A DNA stretch of 64,000 nucleotides, from contig DCII01000002.1 of NCBI GenBank assembly GCA_002315935.1, positions 70,869-134,868 on the forward strand, in the 5' to 3' direction. Source of the stretch: Ruminococcaceae bacterium UBA1730 (GTDB lineage Bacteria > Bacillota > Clostridia > Oscillospirales > Acutalibacteraceae). Below are positions 15,825 through 24,650 of this stretch, piece after piece. The notes under the pieces were generated by a model, which worked only from the letters and a program-made list of their open reading frames with translations, was not told the origin of the DNA and did no database searches. Both the position numbers and the translations under genes were made by a program. Numbering within the stretch: the first letter of the stretch is position 1; the number at the start of each line of letters is the position of its first letter.

Positions 15825-17840
15825 TTATTCTGCTGATTCCTCTGCGGGAGCTTCAACAGCTTCAGCTTCCTCAGCTTCTTCCTTCTCAATAAGAGCACGG
15901 ATAGAAAGGCTGACACGCTTCTTATCATAATCAACAGCAATAATCTTGCAGTCAACCTTGTCGCCGACTGAAAGAACATCTTCGGGCTTGTTGATACGAC
16001 GGTCAGCAATCTGTGAAATATGGATAAGTCCTTCGATTCCGGGGATAACCTTTGCGAAAGCACCGAATGTTGTAAGGCTGACGATTTCAGCGTTAACAAC
16101 TGTGCCTTCGGGATAATCCTTCTTGAGGATTTCCCACGGATTATCTTCGTCTCTTCTGTAACCGAGAGAAATTTTCTTCTTCTCTGCATCAAGAGCCTTG
16201 ATATAAACATCAACCTCCTGACCTACTTCAAAGATTTCAGCAGGATTCTTGATACGCTTCCAGCTCATCTCGGAAATATGTACCATGCCGTCAATTCCGC
16301 CGATGTCAACGAATGCACCGTAGCTTGTGAGCGACTTAACAACGCCGTGATACTTCTGACCGACCTCTGCCTGTGCCCAGAATGCTTCCGAAGCTTCCTT
16401 CTTTGCATCTCTGAGAACATTGCGGATTGAGCCGACAGCTCTTCTACGCTGCTTGTCTACCTCGAGAATGCGGAAATTAACTGTTGTCTTAACAAGCTCT
16501 TCAAGAGAATCGCCCTTACGCTCTGTTGCGTGTGATGCGGGAATGAAAACACGAAGACCGCTGCAGGCAACAAGAATGCCGCCCTTAACAACCTCGATAA
16601 CCGTTCCTTCGAGAATTCTGCCGTCTGCTTCTGCGTCAATGATGTCAACCCACGATTTCTGAGCATCAAAGCGTTTCTTTGAAAGCATAACAGTTCCTTC
16701 AGCATCATTTGTTTTCATGATGATAAGGTCAATTTCGTCACCGATTTTGAGCTCTTTTGCGGCATCAGCATGGGGATCTGCACTGTATTCATCCATAGGA
16801 ACAAAGCCTGCGTGCTTTCTGCCGATATCTACCTGGATTTCTGTCGGGGTAATACCCATAACAACACCCTTGACTTTCTGATCAGAACTCATGCTGTTCA
16901 GAGAAGCTTCAAGAGCTGCTGAGAAATCCATCTCTTCAGTTGTCATTGCTTCAGAAGGCACCTCCTCTACCTGAATATTTTCGGTTTCTTTTACGATTTC
17001 GGACATTGCAAAAAGTACCTCCTTAATTATTGCGGAAGGGGTTGATGCCCCTGCCGTCACGCCGATTTCGGCGTATTTGGAAAAATCTATGGTAAAAAGC
17101 TCATTGGCTCTTTCCACCAAAAATGTGTCGCAGTTTTCGCTGCATACGGCAAAAAGCTTCGCCGTATTCGAGCTGTGTCTGCCCCCGATAATTATCATCG
17201 CATCGCTTTTCTTCGAAAGCTCCGAAGCTTCATCCTGCCTTTTTCGGGTTGCATCACATATTGTATCAAAAAAAATCGGATTTGTACAGTATATTTTTAT
17301 TTTTTCTTTACATTTTTTCCATTCATTCTGCGAAAATGTTGTTTGCGACACAACAACAAGCTCTTTTTCGGCAAGTTTTTCATTTTCGGAAAAAAGTTTA
17401 TCAACATCATCAACAGATGAAACAATATACGCTTCGTCAGGGCAATGACCCTTTATTCCCTTCACTTCGGGATGCTCCGGGTCACCGGCAATAATAACCG
17501 GTCTGTTTTCATCTGAATTTTCTTTCACCGTTTTATGAATTTTTTTAACAAACGGGCAGGTTGCATCGCAGATTTCGCATCCTGTTGCAAGCAGAGCGGA
17601 ATAAACACTTTCCGCAACACCATGTGCACGGATAATGACGGTCTGACCCTTTTTCGCTTCTTCGGGAACGGAAATTTCGGGAACGCCCTTTGAAGTGAGG
17701 TCCTCCGTCACCTGTGGATTATGAATAAGCTGACCGAGAGTTACGGCATTTGTTTTTTTGTCGGCAAGGGCATACGCCATCTCAACCGCACGGTCAACGC
17801 CGAAGCAGAAGCCTGCGGTTTTTGCGAGAGTTATCTGCAA
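15825..17840 (-). CDS. ispH: IspH / ribosomal protein S1 fusion
   Basis: A bifunctional protein known in Clostridia. The first ~285 residues are HMBPP reductase, the last MEP-pathway step making IPP and DMAPP. The three [4Fe-4S] cysteines are visible in GFCFGV, CDATCPF and ICDATRKRQ, with AHGV and TVTAGAS-like segments (here GVTAGASTPS). The remaining ~390 residues hold four S1 RNA-binding repeats (VVMGITPTEIQVDIG, TVIEVVKGGILVACSG, VVKSLTSYGAFVDIGG, EIVSLTTFGAFAKV) and an acidic alanine/glutamate tail. The start is TTG 17840 with GGGAGG 7 bases upstream, overlapping the end of plsC by 10 bases; an earlier TTG lies inside the ribosome site. Confidence 0.95.
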   Translation of the reverse strand: MQITLAKTAGFCFGVDRAVEMAYALADKKTNAVTLGQLIHNPQVTEDLTSKGVPEISVPEEAKKGQTVIIRAHGVAESVYSALLATGCEICDATCPFVKKIHKTVKENSDENRPVIIAGDPEHPEVKGIKGHCPDEAYIVSSVDDVDKLFSENEKLAEKELVVVSQTTFSQNEWKKCKEKIKIYCTNPIFFDTICDATRKRQDEASELSKKSDAMIIIGGRHSSNTAKLFAVCSENCDTFLVERANELFTIDFSKYAEIGVTAGASTPSAIIKEVLFAMSEIVKETENIQVEEVPSEAMTTEEMDFSAALEASLNSMSSDQKVKGVVMGITPTEIQVDIGRKHAGFVPMDEYSADPHADAAKELKIGDEIDLIIMKTNDAEGTVMLSKKRFDAQKSWVDIIDAEADGRILEGTVIEVVKGGILVACSGLRVFIPASHATERKGDSLEELVKTTVNFRILEVDKQRRRAVGSIRNVLRDAKKEASEAFWAQAEVGQKYHGVVKSLTSYGAFVDIGGIDGMVHISEMSWKRIKNPAEIFEVGQEVDVYIKALDAEKKKISLGYRRDEDNPWEILKKDYPEGTVVNAEIVSLTTFGAFAKVIPGIEGLIHISQIADRRINKPEDVLSVGDKVDCKIIAVDYDKKRVSLSIRALIEKEEAEEAEAVEAPAEESAE

Positions 17841-18472
17841 TGTCCTTCCTCCCAAAGCTCAATTATTCTGTCCATGATGAAATCGGAAGCATTCTTGAGC
17901 TCTTCTCTTCCGCCATCCTCCGTCAGACCGAGCTGTTCATAGGGAATCATTTTTCCGAATCTGACCGTATATCTTGAACGGAATTTGAACTTGTCATTAT
18001 TAATGATAGCAACAGGAAGAACATTTGCGTGAGCCGCCTTGGCAATTCTTGCAACTCCGTTCTTCGGTCTCTTGGGTTTCTGGTCTTCGGAGCGTGTTCC
18101 CTCGGGGAAAATTCCGAGAATATGACCCTCCTTGACAATTCTGACCGCAAACCTAAGAGCTTCGGTATCCGCTCCGCCTCTGACAACGGGGAAGCCGTTG
18201 AGCTTTGTGTAGAACCATCTCGAAAGCGGCTTTTCAAAAAGCTCCTTCTTGCCCATGAAATGAAGCTGTCTGCCGTCAATTCCAAGTCCGATAACGCCCG
18301 GGTCAATGGCGTGAATATGATTAGCGGCAATAATGAAACCGCCTTCCTTGGGAATGTTTTCGGTTCCTACAAAATCGAAATCAAAATACATCCTTCCGAA
18401 TGCTCCGCCGATTGGTTTGAATTTATCATAAAACTTACTGTGTGGAATGGTTGAATAGTCAAAGCCTTTCAT
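17831..18472 (-). CDS. plsC: 1-acyl-sn-glycerol-3-phosphate acyltransferase
   Basis: Transfers an acyl chain to lysophosphatidic acid in phospholipid synthesis, at the membrane face. The 213 residues show the acyltransferase boxes: NHIHAIDPG (the HxxxxD catalytic pair, about residues 53-58) and FPEGTRS (about 124). The ATG overlaps the cmk stop by one base, and the 3' end overlaps the start of ispH-rpsA, so translation is probably coupled. The cmk/plsC/ispH-rpsA order is common in Clostridia. Confidence 0.94.
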   Translation of the reverse strand: MKGFDYSTIPHSKFYDKFKPIGGAFGRMYFDFDFVGTENIPKEGGFIIAANHIHAIDPGVIGLGIDGRQLHFMGKKELFEKPLSRWFYTKLNGFPVVRGGADTEALRFAVRIVKEGHILGIFPEGTRSEDQKPKRPKNGVARIAKAAHANVLPVAIINNDKFKFRSRYTVRFGKMIPYEQLGLTEDGGREELKNASDFIMDRIIELWEEGHCR

Positions 18473-19146
18473 TACATTTTCTCCTTGATTGCATTTATGA
18501 TTACATTGACAGAGCCTTCGAAATCAAGCTCCGAGGTGTCAATGATTATTCCGTCCTCCGCAGGCTTTAAGGGAGCTATCTCTCTATGCGAATCATTATA
18601 GTCCCTTTTTATCAAATCTTCAAGTACATCCTTGAATTCAACCTGCGAACCTTTTTCGATAAGCTCTTTATATCTTCTGCCTGCACGGATTTCAGGCGAT
18701 GCGGTCAAAAAAATCTTGACCCTTGCATCGGGAAGAACAACCGTTCCTATATCTCTGCCGTCCATGAGGCAATTATTCTCTTTTGCAATATTTCTCTGAA
18801 GGTCAAAAAGGAAGTCTCTGACCTCGGGAACCGCCGAAACATCGGAAGCCGCCATTGAAGCTTCGGGAGTTCTGATTTCCACAGAAACATCCTCTCCGTT
18901 AAGAAGAACCTTCTGAACACCGCTCACGAAAGCAAGCTCAACCTTAACATCAGAAAGAGTTCCGGCAACAGCGGATCTGTCATTTGTCTTAACGCCATTA
19001 CGCAGAGCGTTAACACCTATTGCACGGTAAAGTGCACCCGTGTCAACATAAATAAAGCCGAGCTTTGCGGCTACCGCCTTTGCAACGGAGCTTTTTCCCG
19101 CTCCGGCAGGACCGTCAATAGCAACATTTATTACATTATTATTCAT
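18472..19146 (-). CDS. cmk: cytidylate kinase
   Basis: Phosphorylates CMP and dCMP with ATP. The 224 residues open with the P-loop IDGPAGAGKSS, followed by VDTGALYRAIG, the LMDGRDIGTVVLPDA substrate segment and RRYKELIEKG lid. The start is ATG 19146, behind GGAGTG, 4 bases after the FAD gene's stop; an upstream TTG-type extension (MPQKRSDI) has no ribosome site. Confidence 0.96.
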   Translation of the reverse strand: MNNNVINVAIDGPAGAGKSSVAKAVAAKLGFIYVDTGALYRAIGVNALRNGVKTNDRSAVAGTLSDVKVELAFVSGVQKVLLNGEDVSVEIRTPEASMAASDVSAVPEVRDFLFDLQRNIAKENNCLMDGRDIGTVVLPDARVKIFLTASPEIRAGRRYKELIEKGSQVEFKDVLEDLIKRDYNDSHREIAPLKPAEDGIIIDTSELDFEGSVNVIINAIKEKM

Positions 19147-19150
19147 AATA

Positions 19151-20392
19151 TCACTCCGTTTCTGCGGCACTTAAGCCTGCAAGTCTGCCGGTTGAAAAGG
19201 CAATCTGCAAATTGAAGCCGCCTGTGTATGCGTCAGCATCTATAACTTCTCCTGCGAAATATAGTCCTTTCACAAGCTTCGATTCCATGGTTTTCGGATT
19301 GATTTGCGAAACATCAATTCCTCCCGAGGTTATAATCGCCTCTTCAACGGGGCGAAAATCGGTTACGGTTACCGTAAGATTTTTCAGAAGCTCCGCAAGA
19401 AATTTTCTCTGCTCACGGGTTATCTGATTTACTTTAGTGGACATCGGGATTTTACTCAATTTTACAATTACGGGAACAAGCTTTTTCGGCAGAAGTCCGT
19501 CAAGAGCATTGATGAAATTCTTATTTGTGTTTTCCGAAAAATCACGCAGAATTCTTGCATCGAGCTGTTCCTCCGAAAGAGCAGGTTTGAGGTCAATGAT
19601 AATCTTATATCTGCCTTTTTTCATGTCTCTCATATGTGCACTTGCACTGAGAATCATCGGACCCGAAACGCCGAAATGAGTGAAAAGCATTTCTCCGAAA
19701 TCGGAATATATTTCTTTGTTCTTTTCGGTATCAACAACCTTGATTGCGGTGTTACGCAAAGAAAGCCCCATAAGCTCGCTGCAAAATCCCTCGTGGATTT
19801 CAAGAGGGACAAGAGAGGGTTTAAGCTCCGTTACGGTATGACCTGCCTGCTTTGCAAGCTCATAGCCATCGCCGGTTGAGCCTGTTGCAGGGTATGAAAG
19901 TCCGCCTGTTGCAATGATTATTTTATCGGCATAAATCGTTTCGCCGTCTTCTGTTTCTATTCCGACAGCACAGCCGTCCTCGGTTATGAGCTTAACGGCT
20001 CTGCCTTTGATTATCTTTGAATTGCGATAACCGTATTCCGAAAGAGCATCAACTATGTCAACAGCTTTATCCGAAACGGGAAAAACTCTGTTTCCTCTTT
20101 CGGTCTTCAGCTCAACTCCCCTGCTCTCAAAGAAATCAATCACATCTGTTGGCATGAATCTTGAGAATGCACCGTAAAGAAATCTTCCGTTTCGGGGAAC
20201 ATTTGAAATGAGTGTCTGTAACGAAGAGCAATTATTTGTTACATTACATCTGCCCTTGCCGGTAATCATAACCTTTCTGCCGGGGCGGTCATTGCGTTCA
20301 AGAATAACCGTTCTCGCTCCGCATTCAGCCGCAGAGCCTGCCGCCGTCAAGCCTGCGGCTCCTGCTCCGACAACAAGCACGGAATTATTCAT
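19151..20392 (-). CDS. NAD(P)/FAD-dependent oxidoreductase (HI0933/YhiN family)
   Basis: A flavoprotein of 413 residues with the N-terminal Rossmann motif VVGAGAAGLTAA, the family-specific GRKVMITGKGRCNVTN, a second FAD contact IIATGGLSYPATGSTGDG, and a C-terminal GLYFAGEVIDADAYTGGFNLQIAFSTG-type block. The family is widespread with no settled cellular role; gut Clostridia members include bile-acid reductases (BaiN), but that cannot be assigned here. It overlaps the RpiR stop by 4 bases (ATGA), so translation is coupled. Confidence 0.9.
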   Translation of the reverse strand: MNNSVLVVGAGAAGLTAAGSAAECGARTVILERNDRPGRKVMITGKGRCNVTNNCSSLQTLISNVPRNGRFLYGAFSRFMPTDVIDFFESRGVELKTERGNRVFPVSDKAVDIVDALSEYGYRNSKIIKGRAVKLITEDGCAVGIETEDGETIYADKIIIATGGLSYPATGSTGDGYELAKQAGHTVTELKPSLVPLEIHEGFCSELMGLSLRNTAIKVVDTEKNKEIYSDFGEMLFTHFGVSGPMILSASAHMRDMKKGRYKIIIDLKPALSEEQLDARILRDFSENTNKNFINALDGLLPKKLVPVIVKLSKIPMSTKVNQITREQRKFLAELLKNLTVTVTDFRPVEEAIITSGGIDVSQINPKTMESKLVKGLYFAGEVIDADAYTGGFNLQIAFSTGRLAGLSAAETE

Positions 20393-21255
20393 TTCTTATC
20401 CTCCCCGTTGCTGTAAACATGATACTGCTTCCATATTTCTTCAAGAGCTTCAAGATTTGCATGAACCTCTTCGTTTCTCTCCTTTGCAACCGCCGCAATA
20501 AGAGCGTTGATAAGACTTAAGGGTGCAACAAGGGAATCAACGAAAGAAACCATTGAGCTTTTGGCAACAAGAAGATGACTTGCGTATTCCGCTATGGGTG
20601 ACATCTGACCGTCTGTTATCGAAATTATCGAAGCTCCTCTTGACTTTGCGAATTCAAGAGACTTTACCGTTCTGTTGGAATATCTCGGAAAGCTGATTGC
20701 TATGCAGGCATCCTTATCCGATATTCTGAACATCTGCTCAAACATTTCGCTTGCGGCAGAGGTGTCAACGAGAACAACATTATCAAAGATTAAACTTAAG
20801 TAAAAGGCCGCAAAGCCTGCAAGAGATGCAGAGCTTCTGACTCCCAAAATATATATTTTTTCTGCGTTGTTGATGGCTTCAACCGCACCTGCAAAGGCTG
20901 ACCTCGAAACCGACTCTCTTGTGCCTTTAATCATTTCAATATCGGCGGCAAAGGCTCTGTCGAGAAGGTCTTCATCACCTGCGGCAAAAGCGGCATCCAT
21001 CCGCTGAATGCTCGTCAGATTATTCTTGACCATTTCCTGAAGATGCTTCTGGAATTCGGGATAGCCGTCAAATCCGATATGCGAAGCGAAACGGACAACC
21101 GTTGATTCGCTCACTCCGACAGTCTGACCGAGAGAAGCGGCAGTCATAAACGAAGCTTTTTCGTAATTTTCTTTTATGTAATCTGCGATTTTTCTGTGCC
21201 CCTTTGAAAGGGTGTTATAAACCGAATCAATCTTTTCCTGAATGTTTTCTGCCAA
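20389..21255 (-). CDS. MurR/RpiR family transcriptional regulator
   Basis: A sugar-phosphate-sensing repressor or activator of 288 residues. The N-terminal helix-turn-helix is ASLGQTVGVSESTVVRFASHIGF-like (about 40-65) and the C-terminal SIS domain is marked by IYILGVRSSASLAGF and CIAISFPRYSNRTV. The start is TTG 21255 with AAGGAG 9 bases upstream; GTG 21264 overlaps that ribosome site. It heads the leftward cmk/plsC/ispH-rpsA run and is divergent from the GH95 gene, so it probably controls the fucosidase and may also affect its own operon. Confidence 0.88.
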   Translation of the reverse strand: MAENIQEKIDSVYNTLSKGHRKIADYIKENYEKASFMTAASLGQTVGVSESTVVRFASHIGFDGYPEFQKHLQEMVKNNLTSIQRMDAAFAAGDEDLLDRAFAADIEMIKGTRESVSRSAFAGAVEAINNAEKIYILGVRSSASLAGFAAFYLSLIFDNVVLVDTSAASEMFEQMFRISDKDACIAISFPRYSNRTVKSLEFAKSRGASIISITDGQMSPIAEYASHLLVAKSSMVSFVDSLVAPLSLINALIAAVAKERNEEVHANLEALEEIWKQYHVYSNGEDKK

Positions 21256-21286
21256 AATTCTCACTCCTTGGTCGAAGGTGAAACTT

Positions 21287-21315
21287 ATTTTACAATAAAC
21301 CTATATAAAATGCAA
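21287..21315 (-). promoter_or_regulatory. SigA-type promoter for the RpiR operon
   Basis: Read leftward: TTGCAT (21315-21310), 17 bases, TAAAAT (21292-21287). Confidence 0.7.
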
Positions 21316-21357
21316 GAATTTTTTGATTTTTTGCAGGATTTCATTCATTTTTATTGA

Positions 21358-21386
21358 TTGACTATAACGATAAAATGTTATATAAT
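21358..21386 (+). promoter_or_regulatory. SigA-type promoter for the GH95 gene
   Basis: TTGACT (21358-21363), 17 bases, TATAAT (21381-21386). Its -35 box lies about 45 bases from the divergent RpiR promoter, so one bound regulator could affect both. Confidence 0.8.
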
Positions 21387-21413
21387 TTTTGAAAAAATAA
21401 CGAGGTGAAACAA

Positions 21414-23699
21414 ATGTCAAACACAGATACATTATATTATACATCTCCGGCAAAGGCATGGACACAGGCTCTGCCCATAGGAAACGGACATCTCGGTGCA
21501 ATGATATTCGGCGGCACAGCAAACGAAAAGCTCTCGCTCAACCACGATGAGCTTTGGACGGGTCATCCGAAGAACACCGTCAGAGATGGTGCTCCCGAAT
21601 CATTCAGAAAAGCCCGTGACCTCGCCCTTAACGGAAGATTTCACGAGGCTGTTACGGAAATTCAGGATAATTTCGAAAGTGTCTGGTCGCAAGCATATCT
21701 CCCCCTCGGCGACCTCGACATTGAATATTCAATCAAGGGAAAAATAAAGAATTACAGGCGTTCGCTTGACATTTCAAATTCGGTTTCAACGGTTGAATTC
21801 ACCTGCGCAGGTGCTGAATTCAAAAGAGAATTTTTCGCTTCATATCCTGCAGGCTTAATCTGCGGAAAGCTCACCTGCTCCGAAAAGACAGATATTACTT
21901 TAGGTCTTTCATCTGTTCTCCGCTCAAACAGCTTTGTTGCCGGAAACATTATTTATCTTGAAGGCGAATGCCCGAGTGAAAACAATGTTGACAATGAATC
22001 CTCCGTTCAGGCATATTATGATGAACCGAAGCTTCGTGGAATTCGTTTTCTTTCGGGAGCAAGGATTGTTACAGACGGCGAAGCAAAACAGGTTGAAACA
22101 AAGCTTCAGATAAAGAACGCAGCTTATGTTTATATCTATTTCACCTGCGAAACCTCATTCAACGGTTGGAATAAAAGCCCTTATCTTGAGGGCAAGGAAT
22201 ATGCCGCCCCCTGCAAGGCAAGGCTCGAAGCGGAATATGATTATGAAGCTCTCAAGGCTGAACACATCAAGGATTACAAAGAGCTTTATGACAGAGTAAG
22301 TCTCAGCATCAAATGCAAGGATATAGATTTGCCGACTGACAAAAGACTTGTTGAAAACAAGAAAAACAAAAACGACATCGGTCTGACTGTTCTCGTTTAT
22401 AATTACGGCAGATACCTTATCATTTCTTCATCAAGAGAAGGCACACAGCCTGCAACTCTTCAGGGAATTTGGAACAACAGGCTCTATGCTCCGTGGCATT
22501 CGAACTATACAATTAATATTAACACTGAAATGAATTACTGGCCTGTTCTCATGTGCCGTATGCCGGAGGTCAATCTTCCTCTTGTTAAGATGGTTGAAGA
22601 ATTGAGCGAAAGCGGAAGGATTGCCGCAAGGGGTCAGTACGGTGCAAAGGGCTGGGTTTCTCACCATAATGCAGACCTCTGGAGACTTGCAACTCCCGTC
22701 AACGGAAGTGCTCAGTGGGCATTCTGGCACGGCTCATCAGGCTGGCTCTGCTCTCACCTTTTTGAGCATTATGAATATACGCAGGATAAGGATTTCCTTG
22801 CAAAGGTTTACCCGGTCATGAAGGGTGCGGCGGAATTCTACCTTGACATTATGTGCGAAGACAACGGCAAGCTCATTCTCTGCCCCGGCACTTCTCCCGA
22901 AAATGATTTCGAATACGAAGGAAAAGATTGCACCGTCGGCAAATACAGCACAATGTCAATGACAATTGCAAAACAGCTTTTCGAAAATCTTATAAAAGCT
23001 TCGAATATTCTCGGCACAGATAAGGATTTTGCGAAGATGCTTGAGAAAACGCTCTCAAGAATGGTTGATTTCAAGCTCGGAAGCGAAGGTCAGCTTCTCG
23101 AATATGATGATGACTACCCCGAAACGGAAATTCATCACAGACATTGCTCTCATCTTTATGCACTTCATCCTGCAAACATAATAACGGTTGATGACACACC
23201 TGAGCTTGCGGATGCCTGTAAAAAAACCCTTGCAAGAAGAGGCGACGACGGAACAGGCTGGAGTCTCGGCTGGAAAATCAATTTCTGGGCAAGACTTTTT
23301 GACGGCGACCATGCAAAGAAGCTCATTGATATGCAGCTTAGACCCGTTAAGAGCATCGGTGCAAGAAGAGGTCACGGCGGCGGAACCTACGAAAATCTTT
23401 TTGATGCTCATCCACCGTTCCAGATTGACGGCAATTTCGGCTTCGTCAGCGGTGTTACAGAAATGCTTATGCAGAGCAGAAACGGCAGAATTTATCTTCT
23501 GCCTGCCCTCCCCTCCGACTGGAAGAACGGCAGTATCAAGGGACTGCTCGCAAAGGGAAATGTTATTGTTGACATTGAATGGAAGAACGGCAAGGTCAAA
23601 AAATATTCTCTTGAAGGCAAGGGCGATTTTGAAATTATAATCAACGGAAAGAAAACCTCCGTCTCTCTTGACGGAAGCAGAAAAGAATATGAAATTTGA
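21414..23699 (+). CDS. alpha-L-fucosidase (GH95 family)
   Basis: Inverting fucosidase (or galactosidase of the same family) of 761 residues. Family landmarks: WTQALPIGNGHLGAMIFGG near residue 14, LNHDELWTG, GTQPATLQGIWNN, INTEMNYWP, HGSSGWLCSHLFEHY and the C-terminal GGTYENLFDAHPPFQIDGN. No signal peptide, so it acts inside the cell on imported fucosides. The start is ATG 21414 with GAGGTG 7 bases upstream; GTG 21405 is inside that site. The 3' end overlaps the HAD gene by 11 bases. Confidence 0.93.
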   Translation: MSNTDTLYYTSPAKAWTQALPIGNGHLGAMIFGGTANEKLSLNHDELWTGHPKNTVRDGAPESFRKARDLALNGRFHEAVTEIQDNFESVWSQAYLPLGDLDIEYSIKGKIKNYRRSLDISNSVSTVEFTCAGAEFKREFFASYPAGLICGKLTCSEKTDITLGLSSVLRSNSFVAGNIIYLEGECPSENNVDNESSVQAYYDEPKLRGIRFLSGARIVTDGEAKQVETKLQIKNAAYVYIYFTCETSFNGWNKSPYLEGKEYAAPCKARLEAEYDYEALKAEHIKDYKELYDRVSLSIKCKDIDLPTDKRLVENKKNKNDIGLTVLVYNYGRYLIISSSREGTQPATLQGIWNNRLYAPWHSNYTININTEMNYWPVLMCRMPEVNLPLVKMVEELSESGRIAARGQYGAKGWVSHHNADLWRLATPVNGSAQWAFWHGSSGWLCSHLFEHYEYTQDKDFLAKVYPVMKGAAEFYLDIMCEDNGKLILCPGTSPENDFEYEGKDCTVGKYSTMSMTIAKQLFENLIKASNILGTDKDFAKMLEKTLSRMVDFKLGSEGQLLEYDDDYPETEIHHRHCSHLYALHPANIITVDDTPELADACKKTLARRGDDGTGWSLGWKINFWARLFDGDHAKKLIDMQLRPVKSIGARRGHGGGTYENLFDAHPPFQIDGNFGFVSGVTEMLMQSRNGRIYLLPALPSDWKNGSIKGLLAKGNVIVDIEWKNGKVKKYSLEGKGDFEIIINGKKTSVSLDGSRKEYEI

Positions 23700-24279
23700 C
23701 CTTTACGATTTTGATAAAACTGTATATCCGCATGATTCGGAAACGGTGTTTCTGTTTTACTGTATGCTTCACAGACCTTATCTGATTATTCTCGGACCAT
23801 ATCTTTTACTTAATCTCATACTCTTTGCGTTGGGATTCGGCGACAAATTCAAGGGCAGATGCTTCACCTTTCTTCGTTTTATTGACGGAGAAAAAATGGC
23901 GGAGAAATTCTGGAAAAATCAGCAAAAAAAAATCTATCCCGTTTTCAATCCCGAAAACAGAGAAAGACCTGTTGTTGTCTGCTCCGCTTCGCCTGAATTC
24001 TTTCTCAGACCAATCTGCGAAAAATATGAGGTTCATACTCTTCTCGCAACAAGAATGAATTCGAAAACGGGAGAAATTATCGGCAGAAACTGCAAGGATA
24101 AGCAGAAGCCATTAAGACTTAAAGAGGCTCTTCCCGATGCGGAATATGTTAATGTTTTTTCCGATAACATAAAGAGCGATGTTCATATTTTTGAAATGGG
24201 CAAAAAATGCTATCATGCAAACAAGGGCAAGCTTACCGAAATGAGCATTGAAGAAATCAGAAAAATTGCAGGCAGATAA
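23689..24279 (+). CDS. HAD-IB family hydrolase
   Basis: A HAD-superfamily phosphatase of 197 residues. Motif I is YDFDKTVYP (nucleophile Asp near residue 7), motif II VCSASPEFFLRPICEKY, and a late NVFSDNIKSDVH that fits motif IV. A hydrophobic stretch (YLIILGPYLLLNLILFALG, about 30-48) forms the cap or a membrane contact. Relatives include SerB-like and acyl-linked HAD-IB proteins. Its start lies inside the end of the fucosidase gene, so it is translated with it; the functional link is unclear. Confidence 0.82.
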   Translation: MKFDLYDFDKTVYPHDSETVFLFYCMLHRPYLIILGPYLLLNLILFALGFGDKFKGRCFTFLRFIDGEKMAEKFWKNQQKKIYPVFNPENRERPVVVCSASPEFFLRPICEKYEVHTLLATRMNSKTGEIIGRNCKDKQKPLRLKEALPDAEYVNVFSDNIKSDVHIFEMGKKCYHANKGKLTEMSIEEIRKIAGR

Positions 24280-24330
24280 TTCACCATTTCTCCTCTTGCA
24301 ACATATAATACAGCAAGATTACATACGGAG

Positions 24331-24597
24331 TTGATAATTCTGAATTGCTGTATTACCGAACTGAGATGCAAGGAAGTTATCAATAAAGCCAACGGATGCA
24401 GGCTCGGACCGGTCAACGATATTGAGGTTGATTCCTGCTCGGGAAAGGTTGTTTCGCTTATTCTTCTCGGCAGACCGAAATATTTCGGATTATTCGGGAA
24501 AAGAGAAAAAATCAGAATCCGATGGGATGATATTGATGTTATCGGCAAAGACACGGTGCTCGTGAGCAAGGCTCCGTGCGAATGCAGAAGAAGATAA
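24331..24597 (+). CDS. YlmC/YmxH family PRC-barrel protein
   Basis: A small protein (85-88 residues) with the PRC-barrel fold of the YlmC/YmxH family, often annotated as sporulation-linked; biochemical role unknown. Landmarks are ELRCKEVINKANGCRLGPVND, LILLGRPKYFGLFG and IRWDDIDVIGKDTVLV. The start is unsure: TTG 24331 directly abuts CGGAG, whereas CTG 24340 is 9 bases behind it and gives a family-like N-terminus (NCCITELRCKEV). A TATAAT at 24304 suggests a nearby promoter, but no clear -35 box was seen. Confidence 0.82.
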   Translation: MIILNCCITELRCKEVINKANGCRLGPVNDIEVDSCSGKVVSLILLGRPKYFGLFGKREKIRIRWDDIDVIGKDTVLVSKAPCECRRR

Positions 24598-24603
24598 AAA
24601 TCA

Positions 24604-24650
24604 AGAGCTTTGGTTATGTCTGAATTAACGGACGCCAAAGCTCTTTTTCT
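24604..24650. terminator. bidirectional terminator between YmxH-type and rsmH-type genes
   Basis: A 10-bp stem, AGAGCTTTGG with CCAAAGCTCT, followed by TTTTTC; it also works for the converging leftward gene. Confidence 0.85.
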
